Below are positions 43,250 through 52,555 of a stretch of DNA of 64,000 bases, one piece after another. The notes beneath the pieces are model-generated. The model did no database searches and had not been told where the DNA came from. It saw only the letters and a program-made list of their open reading frames with translations. Position numbers and translations under genes: made by a program. The stretch comes from Paracoccus sp. MC1862. Its GTDB lineage: Bacteria > Pseudomonadota > Alphaproteobacteria > Rhodobacterales > Rhodobacteraceae. The DNA lies in NCBI RefSeq assembly GCF_016617715.1, contig NZ_CP067225.1, positions 2,610,001 through 2,674,000 on the forward strand, read 5' to 3'. Each line of letters begins with the position of its first letter. Position 1 is the first letter of the stretch.

Positions 43250-46228
43250 ATGCTCGCCCAGAACCTCCTTCTCCTGCTTGCGGTGCTGCCCTTCGCGGGC
43301 GCGATCCTGGCCGTCACCATGCCCGTCACCGCCCGCAACGCCGAGGTGGTGCTGGCGGGCGGCGTGATGATCGCGGGGCTGCTGGCGCTGTTCGCGGTCA
43401 TGGGGGATGTGGCCGATGCGCAGGCTGTGGCCCGCAGCATCGAATGGGCGCCCTCGCTGGGGCTTGACCTGACGCTGCGGCTGGACGGCTTTTCCTGGCT
43501 GATGCTGCTTCTGGTCTACGGCATCGGGCTGCTGGTCGTCATCTACGCCCGCTACTACCTGTCGCCCTCGGACCCGGTGCCGCGGTTCTACGGCTTCCTG
43601 CTGGCTTTCGCGGGGTCGATGGTGGGGATGCTGATTTCCGGCAACATCATCCTGATGGTGGTGTTCTGGGAACTGACCAGCCTCTTTTCCTTCCTGCTGA
43701 TCGGCTACTGGAACCACAATGCCGCCGCCCGCGACGGGGCGAGGACGGCGCTGATCGTGACCGGCGGGGGCGGCCTCTGCCTGCTGATGGCGATGATCCT
43801 GCTGGGTCATGCCGCCGGCAGCTACCACCTGGACGACGTGCTGGCCGCGGGCGACCGGGTGCGCGAGCATCCCTGGTATCTGTGGATCTTGGGGCTGTTC
43901 CTGATCGGGGCCTTCACCAAGTCGGCGCAGTTTCCGTTCCATTTCTGGCTTCCGAACGCGATGGCGGCGCCGACGCCGGTTTCGGCCTATCTGCATTCCG
44001 CGACAATGGTGAAGGCGGGGGTGTTCATCCTTGTCCGCTTCTCGCCCGTGCTGGGCGGCACCGATGCCTGGTTCTGGATCGTCGCGGGCACCGGGATGCT
44101 GACCTTGCTGCTGGGCGCGGTGATCGCACTGTGGCGCAACGACCTGAAGGGGCTGCTGGCCTATTCGACGATCAGTCACCTCGGGCTGATCACCGCGCTG
44201 TGCGGCATGGGCAGCGGCGGCGCGATCGTGGCCGCGATCTTCCACATCATGAACCACGCGGTCTTCAAGGCCTCGCTGTTCATGGCCGCGGGCATCATCG
44301 ACCACGAGACCGGCACCCGCGACATGCGCCGCCTCAGCGGGCTGCGCCATTCGATGCCGCGCACCGCGGCGCTGGCCATCGTCGCCGCCGCCGCGATGGG
44401 GGGCGTGCCGCTGCTGAACGGCTTTCTGTCGAAGGAGATGTTCTTCGCCGAGGCCGCCGACTGGCACAACGGCACATGGCTGGACGCGGCCCTGCCCTAT
44501 ATCGCCACCATCGCCAGCACCTTCAGCGTGGCCTATTCGCTGCGCTTCATCGTCACCGTCTTCTTCGGTCCCCCAGCCACCGACCTGCCGAAGGAACCGC
44601 ACGAGCCGCCGGCCTGGATGCGCCGCCCGGTCGAGTTCCTGGTCGCCATCGTCCTGCTGGTGGGCCTGTGGCCCGCAGCCCTGATCGGCGGTCCGCTGCA
44701 CGCGGGCGTGCTGGCGGTGCTGGGCGAGAACGCGCCCTATTACAGCCTGTCACTGTGGCACGGCTTCAACGTCGCCCTGACAATGAGCATCGTTGCCCTG
44801 GTGGCGGGCACGATCCTGTATTTCCTGATGGCGCGGCGTCTGTCCGAGGCGAACGAGGCCCCGGCCTTCCTGTCGCTGGTCCGCGGCCAGCAGGTCTTCG
44901 ACCGCCTGATGCTGGTGCTGACCCGCAAGTGGCCCGCCTGGGCCTATCGCCGGGTCGGCAGCCCGCGCCTGCAGGTGCAGTTGCGGCTGCTGGTGCTGCT
45001 CAGCCTCGGGGCGACGGCGGCGACGCTGTGGGGCGCTGCGCGGCTGGTGCCCGAAGGATTGCTGCAGAACTTCGACGCGACCTTCGCGCTGCTGTGGATG
45101 GGGGGGATCGCCTGTGCCATCGGGGCGGCGATCCAGGCCAAGTATCACCGCTTTGCCGCGCTGGCGCTGCTGGGCAGCGCGGGGCTGGTGACGGCCGTGA
45201 CCTTTGCCTGGTTCTCGGCCCCCGACCTCGCGGTGACGCAGCTCCTGGTCGAGATCATGACAACCGTGCTGCTGCTGCTGGGGCTGCGCTGGCTGCCCAA
45301 GCGGATGAAGCTGATCGAGGGCGACGACCGCTTCACCGCCCGCAGGCGGCGGGGCATCGACTTCGTGGTGGCGACCGTCTGCGGCGCGGGCGTCGCGGCC
45401 ATCGCCTTTGCGGTGATGACCACGCCCGCCGGGCTGACCATCGGCGACTGGTTCCGCCGCAATTCCTATGCCGAGGGTGGCGGGACGAACGCCGTCAACG
45501 TGATCCTGGTGGACTTCCGCGCCTTTGACACCCTGGGCGAGATCACCGTGCTGGGGATCGTGGCGCTGACCTGCTACGCGCTGCTGCGCCGTTTCCGCCC
45601 GGCGCCGGAAAGCGTGGCGCTGCCCTCGCAGCAGACCTTCAACGAACTGCCCCCCCTCGACCCCGAGCGCGAGCGCGAGGCGGAACGCGAGCCCACGCGG
45701 CACGACGTGATGATGATGATCCCCTCGGTCATCATGCAGTGGATGTTCCCGCTGACCGTGGCGCTGTCGATGTATCTGTTCCTGCGCGGCCATGACCTGC
45801 CGGGCGGCGGCTTCGCGGGCGGCGTCGCCTTCGCCATCGGGCTGCTGCTGCAATACCTGGCAAGGGACGTGCGCTGGGTGGAAAGCCGCATCACCATCCT
45901 GCCGGTGCGCTGGATCGGGCTGGGGCTGGTGATCGCGGTGGCGACCGGCATGGGCTCGTTCCTGTTCGGCTATCCGTTCCTGACGGCCCATGCCCAGTAT
46001 GTCACCCTGCCGGTGATCGGGCAGGTGCCGGCGGCGACGGCGCTGGTCTTCGACCTCGGCGTCTTCGCCACGGTGGTGGGGGCGGCCGTGCTGATCCAGA
46101 TCGCCATCGCCCACCAGTCGCTGCGCTCGTCCCGCCTGCGGGCGCGCGAGACCGCAGCCGACGCCGACCCGAAGGAGGAGCAGGAAAACCGCCACGAGGA
46201 ACAGGAACAACAGCGGGAGGGCGTGTGA
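43250..46228 (+). CDS. mnhA: Mrp-type Na+(K+)/H+ antiporter subunit A fused to B
   Basis: This 992-residue membrane protein is the large Mrp subunit. Residues about 1-760 resemble NuoL-like MrpA (FLLIGYWNHNAAARDGARTA, KSAQFPFHFWLPNAMAAPTP, MVKAGVFILVRFSPVLGG, MNHAVFKASLFMAAGIIDHE). The C-terminal part carries the MrpB domain (MMMIPSVIMQWMFPLTVALS, FLRGHDLPGGGFAGGVAFAI), as in PhaA-type fusions. The ATG at 43250 begins a hydrophobic helix; the frame is open further back but encodes shadow sequence. It is first in a seven-domain, six-gene operon. A stretch of charged residues closes the protein. Confidence 0.93.
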   Translation: MLAQNLLLLLAVLPFAGAILAVTMPVTARNAEVVLAGGVMIAGLLALFAVMGDVADAQAVARSIEWAPSLGLDLTLRLDGFSWLMLLLVYGIGLLVVIYARYYLSPSDPVPRFYGFLLAFAGSMVGMLISGNIILMVVFWELTSLFSFLLIGYWNHNAAARDGARTALIVTGGGGLCLLMAMILLGHAAGSYHLDDVLAAGDRVREHPWYLWILGLFLIGAFTKSAQFPFHFWLPNAMAAPTPVSAYLHSATMVKAGVFILVRFSPVLGGTDAWFWIVAGTGMLTLLLGAVIALWRNDLKGLLAYSTISHLGLITALCGMGSGGAIVAAIFHIMNHAVFKASLFMAAGIIDHETGTRDMRRLSGLRHSMPRTAALAIVAAAAMGGVPLLNGFLSKEMFFAEAADWHNGTWLDAALPYIATIASTFSVAYSLRFIVTVFFGPPATDLPKEPHEPPAWMRRPVEFLVAIVLLVGLWPAALIGGPLHAGVLAVLGENAPYYSLSLWHGFNVALTMSIVALVAGTILYFLMARRLSEANEAPAFLSLVRGQQVFDRLMLVLTRKWPAWAYRRVGSPRLQVQLRLLVLLSLGATAATLWGAARLVPEGLLQNFDATFALLWMGGIACAIGAAIQAKYHRFAALALLGSAGLVTAVTFAWFSAPDLAVTQLLVEIMTTVLLLLGLRWLPKRMKLIEGDDRFTARRRRGIDFVVATVCGAGVAAIAFAVMTTPAGLTIGDWFRRNSYAEGGGTNAVNVILVDFRAFDTLGEITVLGIVALTCYALLRRFRPAPESVALPSQQTFNELPPLDPEREREAEREPTRHDVMMMIPSVIMQWMFPLTVALSMYLFLRGHDLPGGGFAGGVAFAIGLLLQYLARDVRWVESRITILPVRWIGLGLVIAVATGMGSFLFGYPFLTAHAQYVTLPVIGQVPAATALVFDLGVFATVVGAAVLIQIAIAHQSLRSSRLRARETAADADPKEEQENRHEEQEQQREGV

Positions 46229-46572
46229 TGGAACTGACCTTGTCCCTTGGCATCGGCGTGCTGGTCGCATCCGGCGTCTGGCTGACCCTGCGGCCGCGCA
46301 CCTTCCAGGTCATCGTCGGCCTCTGCCTGCTGTCCTATGGCGTCAACCTGTTCATCTTCGCCATGGGCCGGCTGGTCACAGGGGCTGCCCCGATCATGCC
46401 CAAGGGCGGCTTCGTCAACCCCGACGCCTATGCCGATCCGGTGCCGCAGGCCCTGGTGCTGACCGCCATCGTCATCAGCTTCGCCACCACCGCCCTGTTC
46501 CTTGTCGTCATCATGGCCTCGCGCGGCTTGACCGGCACCGACCACGTCGACGGGAAGGAGCGCGGCCAGTGA
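46228..46572 (+). CDS. mnhC: Mrp antiporter subunit C
   Basis: This 114-residue NuoK-like subunit has three membrane helices (LTLSLGIGVLVASGVWLTL, VGLCLLSYGVNLFIFAMGR, ALVLTAIVISFATTALFLVV). GGAGG lies seven bases before the ATG at 46228, which overlaps the mnhA stop. In Mrp complexes C pairs with A and D in the ion-translocating core. A short polar tail (TGTDHVDGKERGQ) ends the chain. Confidence 0.93.
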   Translation: MELTLSLGIGVLVASGVWLTLRPRTFQVIVGLCLLSYGVNLFIFAMGRLVTGAAPIMPKGGFVNPDAYADPVPQALVLTAIVISFATTALFLVVIMASRGLTGTDHVDGKERGQ

Positions 46573-48194
46573 TCTCTCCGGCCCATATCGTCGTCCTGCC
46601 GATCCTGATCCCGCTGCTCGCGGGGGCGATCATGCTGATGTATGACGAACGCCAGCGGCGGCTGAAGCTGGGGATCGGCATCCTGTCCTGCGTGCTGCAG
46701 CTGGCCGTCGCCATCGCGCTGGTGGACCGCGCCGGCGGCTCGGCCGACATGGGACGCAACATGGTCACCCTGTATCTGCTGGGCGACTGGCCCTCGCCCT
46801 TCGGCATCGTGCTGGTGCTGGACCGGCTGGCGGCGGTCATGCTGTTGCTCGGCTCCATCATCGCCCTGCCGGCGCTGCTTTATGCGGGCGCGGGATGGCA
46901 CCGGAACGGGCAGCATTTCTCGCCCCTGTTCCAGTTCCTGCTGATGGGGGTCAACGGGTCGTTCCTGACCGGCGACCTGTTCAACCTGTTCGTCTTCTTC
47001 GAGGTGATGCTGGCGGCCTCCTACGGGCTGCTGCTTCACGGCACGGGCCGCGTCCGGGTGGCGGCGGGGCTGCATTACATCGCCGTCAACCTCGTCGCGG
47101 CGATGCTGTTCCTGCTGGGCGTCTCGCTGATCTACGGGGCCACCGGCACGCTGAACATGGCCGATCTCGCGTCCCGCATCCCGCGGCTGTCCGAGGCCGA
47201 CCGCCCCATGGTCCATGCGGCGGCGGCGCTGCTGTCGGGCGCCTTCCTTGTCAAGGCGGCGATGTGGCCGCTGTGCTTCTGGCTGCCCAATGCCTACGGC
47301 GCGGCCTCGCCCCCGGTCGCGGCGATCTTCTCGCTGCTGACAAAGGTCGGGGCCTATGTGGTGATCCGCCTCGGCCTGCTGCTGTTCGGCGCGGGGGCAG
47401 GCGAATCTGCGGGCTTCGGCGCCAACGTGCTGGCGGCGGGCGGCATGGCCACCATGATCTTCGGCGCGCTGGGGGTGCTGCAGGCGCAGGATCTGGGCAG
47501 GATGACCGGCAACCTGGTGCTGGTGTCCTCGGGGACGCTGCTGGCGGTCGTCGGGCTGGCGCAGATCTACGACGACGCGCCGATGCTGACGGCGGCGCTT
47601 TACTACATGATCGCCTCGACCATCGCCATCGCGGCGCTGTTCCTGCTGGCCGAACCCATCGGCCGCAAGGAAGGCGGCATCGCCGGGCTTCTGGCGATCA
47701 CCGCCGAGGCTTATGCCGATCCCGAGGAAGAGATCGACGAGCCCACCGACGAGGGCCGGGCCATCCCCGGCGCCACCGCGCTGCTGGGCGTGGCCTTCCT
47801 TGCCTGTGTGCTGGTGGTGGCGGGGCTGCCGCCGCTTGCGGGCTTTCTCGGCAAGTTCGGGATGCTGTCGGGCGCGGTCGAGCGCGCCAAGGTCCTGCCC
47901 GGCATGTGGGGCCACTGGGCCTTCGTGGTCCTGCTGATCGTCACCGGCTTCTGCGCGCTGGTGGCGATGGTCCGCTGGGGCATCCAGAGCCTCTGGGCCA
48001 ACACCGAGGAACCGCCGCTGCCGATGCTTGAGATCGTGCCGATCCTGATGCTGGTGGCGACGGTCGTGCTTCTGTCGATCCGGGCGGAACCGGCATTGCG
48101 CTATCTCGACCGCACCGCCGACGCGCTGACCCAGAACCAAGTCTATATCGGGGGGGTGCTGACCGCACCGCCGGTGGGGTCTGACGATCCATGA
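46569..48194 (+). CDS. mnhD: Mrp antiporter subunit D
   Basis: This 541-residue NuoM/NuoN-like subunit has about fourteen membrane segments. Conserved stretches are FNLFVFFEVMLAASYGLLLH (membrane Glu), LVKAAMWPLCFWLPNAYGAA (membrane Lys) and GLPPLAGFLGKFGMLSGAVE. It starts at a GTG overlapping the mnhC stop (GTGA), with AAGGAG eight bases upstream. A charged loop (EAYADPEEEIDEPTDEGRAI) at about 378-397 is typical of alphaproteobacterial PhaD. Confidence 0.94.
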   Translation: MISPAHIVVLPILIPLLAGAIMLMYDERQRRLKLGIGILSCVLQLAVAIALVDRAGGSADMGRNMVTLYLLGDWPSPFGIVLVLDRLAAVMLLLGSIIALPALLYAGAGWHRNGQHFSPLFQFLLMGVNGSFLTGDLFNLFVFFEVMLAASYGLLLHGTGRVRVAAGLHYIAVNLVAAMLFLLGVSLIYGATGTLNMADLASRIPRLSEADRPMVHAAAALLSGAFLVKAAMWPLCFWLPNAYGAASPPVAAIFSLLTKVGAYVVIRLGLLLFGAGAGESAGFGANVLAAGGMATMIFGALGVLQAQDLGRMTGNLVLVSSGTLLAVVGLAQIYDDAPMLTAALYYMIASTIAIAALFLLAEPIGRKEGGIAGLLAITAEAYADPEEEIDEPTDEGRAIPGATALLGVAFLACVLVVAGLPPLAGFLGKFGMLSGAVERAKVLPGMWGHWAFVVLLIVTGFCALVAMVRWGIQSLWANTEEPPLPMLEIVPILMLVATVVLLSIRAEPALRYLDRTADALTQNQVYIGGVLTAPPVGSDDP

Positions 48195-48676
48195 CCCTGT
48201 TCCCCCATCCCATCGTCACCGTCGTCCTGACCATCCTGTGGATGGTGCTGACCAGCTTCACCCCGGGACAGTTTGTGCTGGGCGTGATCGCGGGCATCCT
48301 CGGCGGGCTCGCCTATCGCCGCCTCACGCCCGAGCGGATCATGGTCCGCCGGCCCCGCCAGATCATCCGGCTGTTCTTCCGCGTGGGCGGCGACATCATC
48401 CGCTCGAACATCGCGGTGGCGGGGCTGATCCTGACGCAGGGACGGGGCGGCCGGCGCCGCGCCGGCTTTGTCCCCATCCCGCTGGACATGACCAGCCCGA
48501 ACGGGCTTGCGGTGCTGGCGATCATCGTGACCGCGACGCCCGGCACCGCCTGGATCGAATACGAACCGCGCAACGGCCTGCTGCTGCTGCATGTCTTCGA
48601 CCTTCTGGACGAGGATGACTGGGTCCATACCATCAAGTCCCGCTACGAGTCCCTGCTGATGGAGATCTTCGAATGA
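48191..48676 (+). CDS. mnhE: Mrp antiporter subunit E
   Basis: This 161-residue protein has two N-terminal membrane helices and a soluble C-terminal domain (VTATPGTAWIEYEPRNGLLL, DEDDWVHTIKSRYESLLMEI), diagnostic for MrpE. It overlaps mnhD and mnhF by four bases each. Confidence 0.94.
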   Translation: MTLFPHPIVTVVLTILWMVLTSFTPGQFVLGVIAGILGGLAYRRLTPERIMVRRPRQIIRLFFRVGGDIIRSNIAVAGLILTQGRGGRRRAGFVPIPLDMTSPNGLAVLAIIVTATPGTAWIEYEPRNGLLLLHVFDLLDEDDWVHTIKSRYESLLMEIFE

Positions 48677-48954
48677 GCGCAACGATCCTGTCCGTCGTCC
48701 TCACCTTTTCCCAGATCTGCCTGGTGATCTCGGTGGTGCTTTCGGTGCTGCGGGCGCTGCGCGGCCCGCGGGCGCAGGACCGGGTGCTGGGGCTGGACAC
48801 CATGTACATGTGCGCCATGCTGCTGCTGGTCGTCACCGGGATGCAGCAGGGCACCATCTACCAGTTCGAGGCCGCGCTGGTCATCGGCACCCTGGGCTTC
48901 GTCGCCACCGCCGCCATGGCCAAGTTCCTGATGCGGGGCGAGGTGATCGAATGA
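48673..48954 (+). CDS. mnhF: Mrp antiporter subunit F
   Basis: This 93-residue protein has three membrane helices. RALRGPRAQDRVLGLDTMYM between helices 1 and 2 is the MrpF signature. It is coupled at both ends through ATGA overlaps, so stoichiometric synthesis with E and G is likely. Confidence 0.94.
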   Translation: MSATILSVVLTFSQICLVISVVLSVLRALRGPRAQDRVLGLDTMYMCAMLLLVVTGMQQGTIYQFEAALVIGTLGFVATAAMAKFLMRGEVIE

Positions 48955-49313
48955 GCCATCTGGACCAGATCCCTCCTGTCATTGCCTTCCTGATCTCGGG
49001 CTTCGTTCTTCTGGGCACGATCCTGACGCTTCTGGGCACCATCGGGCTGATCCGGCTGGGCAGCTTCTACGAACGGCTGCACGCCCCGACCCTGGGGACA
49101 AGCTGGGGCGCGGCGGGCATCCTGATCGGCTCGATGCTGATGTTTTCCACCATCGGCTCGCGCTGGGTGATCCACGAGATCTTCCTGGGCTGTCTCATCA
49201 TGCTGACGATGCCGGTGACGCTGATGGTGCTGGGCCGCGCAGCCCTGCACCGCGACCGCGCCGAGGGCCGCCCCCCGCGCGGCACCGAAGGCCCGCAGGA
49301 GCCGCTGAAGTAG
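48951..49313 (+). CDS. mnhG: Mrp antiporter subunit G
   Basis: This 120-residue protein has three membrane helices with the MrpG motif IGLIRLGSFYERLHAPTLGT and a basic C-terminal tail. The ATG at 48951 overlaps the mnhF stop. It is the last gene of the operon; a terminator-like hairpin follows. Confidence 0.94.
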   Translation: MSHLDQIPPVIAFLISGFVLLGTILTLLGTIGLIRLGSFYERLHAPTLGTSWGAAGILIGSMLMFSTIGSRWVIHEIFLGCLIMLTMPVTLMVLGRAALHRDRAEGRPPRGTEGPQEPLK

Positions 49314-49335
49314 AAACGCCGTCCGGCGCAAGAGC

Positions 49336-49389
49336 GGCGGGATGAGCAGTGGCCCCGCAACCGCGCAGGCTCATGCCGCCCTTCTTTCC
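49336..49389 (+). terminator. Probable terminator of the Mrp operon
   Basis: GGCGGGATGAGC (49336-49347) pairs with GCTCATGCCGCC (49369-49380) with one mismatch, and CTTCTTTCC follows. The remaining gap to rpe (to 49640) shows no gene or other recognised element. Confidence 0.5.
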
Positions 49390-49640
49390 CCGGACGCGGC
49401 CGGAAAGCGGCAGGCGCTGCCAGCCGCAGATGACCTCGTGCCCGGTATGCCGGCTTCCCCACGCGCCGCGGCCACCTGAGCGGAAGACGGTCGCCCGCTG
49501 CAGGCGAAGGACCCTTTCTTGCGGGATCGACGCGTGACTGCGGCGGAACTCTGGACTATGACCCGGTCCGACACCCGCGCGAGCCCGCGTCTTTCCCGGC
49601 GGGCCCGCCCCGGACGGCAGCCGCAGGAAGGACGACCTCC

Positions 49641-50330
49641 ATGGACTTTGACCGCAAGATCAAGATCGCGCCCTCGATCCTGTCGGCCGATTTCGCCGAT
49701 TTCGGCCGCGAGATCCGCGCGGTCGAGGATCAGGGCGCCGACTGGGTGCATGTGGACGTGATGGATGGGCATTTCGTCCCCAACATCACCTTCGGCCCCC
49801 CCGCCGTCGCGGCCTTCCGCAAGCATGTCACCACGGTCATGGACGTCCACCTGATGATCGCGCCCGTGGACCCCTTTATCGACGCCTTTGCGAAGGCGGG
49901 CGCCGACATCATCACCGCCCATGTCGAGGCGGGGCCGCATATCCACCGCACCCTGCAGGCGATCCGGGGCGCGGGGACCAAGGCAGGCGTGGCGCTGAAC
50001 CCCGGCACCCCGGCCGAAGCGGTCGAGCATCTGCTGGACCTTGCCGACCTGATCTGCGTGATGACGGTGAACCCCGGCTTCGGCGGGCAGAAGTTCATCG
50101 ACATGACCGAAAAGGTCCGCCGCCTGCGCGCGATGATCGGCGACCGTCCCGTGCATGTCGAGATCGACGGCGGCGTCGATCCGGCCACCGCCCCGCGGCT
50201 GGCCGAGGCAGGGGCGGATGTGCTGGTGGCGGGCTCGGCGGTGTTCCGGGGCGGCTCGGTGTCGAACAGCGCCCCTTACGGCGAGAACATCCGCGCCATC
50301 CGCGCCGCGGCCGAGGCGGCGCTGGCCTGA
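49641..50330 (+). CDS. rpe: Ribulose-phosphate 3-epimerase
   Basis: Rpe interconverts ribulose 5-phosphate and xylulose 5-phosphate in the pentose phosphate and Calvin pathways. The 229-residue TIM barrel has KIAPSILSADFADFGREI, VDVMDGHFVPNITFGPP with metal-binding His and catalytic Asp, MTVNPGFGGQKFI, and EIDGGVDPATAPRLAEAGAD with the second catalytic Asp. AGGAAGGACGACCTCC precedes the ATG. It is a monocistronic-looking gene before a two-component pair. Confidence 0.96.
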   Translation: MDFDRKIKIAPSILSADFADFGREIRAVEDQGADWVHVDVMDGHFVPNITFGPPAVAAFRKHVTTVMDVHLMIAPVDPFIDAFAKAGADIITAHVEAGPHIHRTLQAIRGAGTKAGVALNPGTPAEAVEHLLDLADLICVMTVNPGFGGQKFIDMTEKVRRLRAMIGDRPVHVEIDGGVDPATAPRLAEAGADVLVAGSAVFRGGSVSNSAPYGENIRAIRAAAEAALA

Positions 50331-50379
50331 CGCCCGGCCCGGTTGCCCCGCCCTTGCGCGGCGTGTCACATCCGGGGCG

Positions 50380-51684
50380 ATGACGCTGACGCTTCGCATC
50401 GCGGCCCTGGTCCTCGTCGTCCAGCTTGCGCTGGTCGGCGGGCTGGGCGCATTGCTTGCGGCCAATGCCCGGCAGGCGGTCGCGGCCGAGATCGAGGCCT
50501 CGACGCGCGCGGCGCGCGAGCTTGTCGTCACCACCATCGCCACGCTGATCGGCGCGGTGCCGCCGGGGCAACTGACCGCCGCGCTGGCCGACCGGCTGGT
50601 GCAGCCCCGCCACGCGCGGATCATGATCTATGACCTGGCGACGGGCCGCACCCTGATCCCCGCTGCCCACGCGACCCAGGACGAGCCCGCCCCGGAATGG
50701 TTCGTGCGCCTGCTCGCCCCCCGCACCCGGTCTACCCAACTTCCGGTGATCGAGAACTTCCACCTGCGCGGGCATGTCGTCATCTCGGAGGATGCCGGGG
50801 CCGAGATCGCCGAGGTGTGGGAGGATGCCCGCACCCTTGCCCTGCTGCTGGCGCTGGCGGGGCTGGCGCAACTGGCGCTGACCCCGGTGATCCTGCGCGG
50901 GGGCCTCAGGCCGCTCGCGCGCGTCTCGGCGGTGCTGAACCGGCTGGCGCATGGCGACACGGGGGCACGCATCGGCGGGGTGGGCACCCCCGACCTCAAG
51001 CCGCTGGCGGGCGACGTGGACCGGCTGGGCGCGGCGCTGGCGGCGGCGCAGGCGGACCGGGCGCGGCTGTCGCGGCAGGTGGTCGAGCGGGGCGACCAGG
51101 AACGCAAGGCCGTCGCCCGCGACCTGCATGACGAATACGGCCCCTGCCTTTTCGCCCTGCGGGTCGAGGCGGCGGCGATCCGCGACGCCACCACCGACCC
51201 CGGCCTGCGCGACCGGGCGGGCAACATCCTCGCCATCGCCGACCAGATCGGCCATGTGAACAGGGCGCTGTTGTCGGGACTTCGGCCGATGGCGGTGGGG
51301 CAACTGCCGCTGGCCACGGTCCTGTCCGACATGTTCGAGGATCTCGCCCAGCGCCACGAGGGCATCGTCTGGTCGCTCGACCTCGCCCCCGACCTGCCCG
51401 AGCCCGACGAGGCCGTGGCGCTGACGATCTACCGCATCCTGCAGGAAGGCACGACCAACGCCCTGCGCCACGCGGGCGCAAGCCGGGTCACGGCAAGCGT
51501 CTCGCACGGGGCGGATGGCTGGCAGGTCGGCCTGTCCGACAACGGGCGCGGGCGGGGCGGGGCCGCCGAAGGCAACGGCCTGTCCGGGATGCGCGAGCGG
51601 GTGGCGCTGCTCGGCGGCAGTTTCGAGGTGCGGGACGGTTCCAAGGGTGTCACACTTCGCGCGACACTGCCGGAGCCTGCATGA
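50380..51684 (+). CDS. Membrane sensor histidine kinase of the NarL/UhpB class
   Basis: The 434-residue kinase has an N-terminal membrane helix (8-30), a periplasmic region of about 120 residues, a second helix (about 153-172), and a HAMP-like segment (LARVSAVLNRLAHGDTGARI). A HisKA_3 dimerisation domain with His250 (ERKAVARDLHDEYG) and an ATPase domain (EGTTNALRHAGASR, DNGRGRGG) follow. This architecture pairs with LuxR-type regulators, as encoded next. The ATG at 50380 is 50 bases after rpe. The architecture is like MoxY/FlhS C1-metabolism kinases of Paracoccus, and formate dehydrogenase genes lie nearby, but no functional link can be claimed. Confidence 0.9.
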   Translation: MTLTLRIAALVLVVQLALVGGLGALLAANARQAVAAEIEASTRAARELVVTTIATLIGAVPPGQLTAALADRLVQPRHARIMIYDLATGRTLIPAAHATQDEPAPEWFVRLLAPRTRSTQLPVIENFHLRGHVVISEDAGAEIAEVWEDARTLALLLALAGLAQLALTPVILRGGLRPLARVSAVLNRLAHGDTGARIGGVGTPDLKPLAGDVDRLGAALAAAQADRARLSRQVVERGDQERKAVARDLHDEYGPCLFALRVEAAAIRDATTDPGLRDRAGNILAIADQIGHVNRALLSGLRPMAVGQLPLATVLSDMFEDLAQRHEGIVWSLDLAPDLPEPDEAVALTIYRILQEGTTNALRHAGASRVTASVSHGADGWQVGLSDNGRGRGGAAEGNGLSGMRERVALLGGSFEVRDGSKGVTLRATLPEPA

Positions 51685-52310
51685 TGGACCAGCCCCTGAC
51701 CCGCACCGCCATGGTCGTGGACGACCACCCGATCACCCATCTGGGCTGCGGCAGGCTGCTGGCCGACCTTGGCTATGCAAGCGTGCTGAAGGCCATGTCG
51801 GGGGACGAGGCGCTGGCGCTGCTGGACGATCACCGCCCCGACATCGTGATCCTCGACATCTCGCTGCCGGGCGCGGGCGGGCTGTCGTTGATCGGCCCGA
51901 TCCTTGAACGCTCGCCCAACAGTTCGATCCTGATGTTTTCCATGAACGACCAGGCGGGCTTCGCCGCCCGGGCGCTGGCCGAGGGCGCGCAGGGCTTCCT
52001 GTCCAAGAACGCCCCGCCCGAGGAGTTCAACGCCGCCATCCGGGCGCTGGAAGCGGGCGAGTTCTACCTGTCGCCCCGGCAGGCCCTGGCGCTGGCGACC
52101 CGCCGCGCGGGGGCCGAAAGCCTTGCCGCGCTGACCGACCGCGAGGATCAGGTGCTGGCGCTGCTGGGCGAGGGCCGGTCCTTGCAGGAGGTCGCCGACC
52201 AGCTTGGCGTCAGCTACAAGACCGTCGCCAACGCGACCTCGACGCTGAAGCGCAAGCTGGGCGTTGCGAACATGACCGGCCTGATCCGCCATGCGCTGGA
52301 ACGCGGCTGA
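51681..52310 (+). CDS. NarL/LuxR-family response regulator
   Basis: This 209-residue regulator has a receiver (VVDDHP, phospho-acceptor Asp59 in IVILDISLPG, Lys in FLSKNAPPEEF). The C-terminal LuxR helix-turn-helix reads ALTDREDQVLALLGEGRSLQ and LGVSYKTVANATSTLKRKLG. It is coupled to the kinase by an ATGA overlap. The target genes are unknown. Confidence 0.93.
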   Translation: MMDQPLTRTAMVVDDHPITHLGCGRLLADLGYASVLKAMSGDEALALLDDHRPDIVILDISLPGAGGLSLIGPILERSPNSSILMFSMNDQAGFAARALAEGAQGFLSKNAPPEEFNAAIRALEAGEFYLSPRQALALATRRAGAESLAALTDREDQVLALLGEGRSLQEVADQLGVSYKTVANATSTLKRKLGVANMTGLIRHALERG

Positions 52311-52349
52311 CCGGACGGGAAGGCCATGCTCTCAGCGGGCGGCCAGCAG

Positions 52350-52466
52350 TCAGGGCACCGGCAGCAGGATGAACTCATTGTCCGCGGCCCGCCCGATCTC
52401 GTGCCCGCCCGAAAAGAGCAGGTTGTTGTCATTGGCGACGATGATGTGGCTGTGGTGCAGGCGCAT
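52350..52466 (-). CDS. Possible small protein of 38 residues
   Basis: A minus-strand frame reads MRLHHSHIIVANDNNLLFSG and then GHEIGRAADNEFILLPVP before a stop. Its composition looks protein-like rather than random, with hydrophobic beta-like stretches. The ribosome site is weak (GGGA) and the gap of 245 bases holds no other gene. I do not recognise a family; it may be spurious. Confidence 0.3.
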   Translation of the reverse strand: MRLHHSHIIVANDNNLLFSGGHEIGRAADNEFILLPVP

Positions 52467-52555
52467 CGACACATTCCCATGATCCGTCGAGGCGCTGGCT
52501 GGGCGGCATGGGTGACAGGGATGCGGGATGGCCGTGACGTGGGCGTGACGCGTCC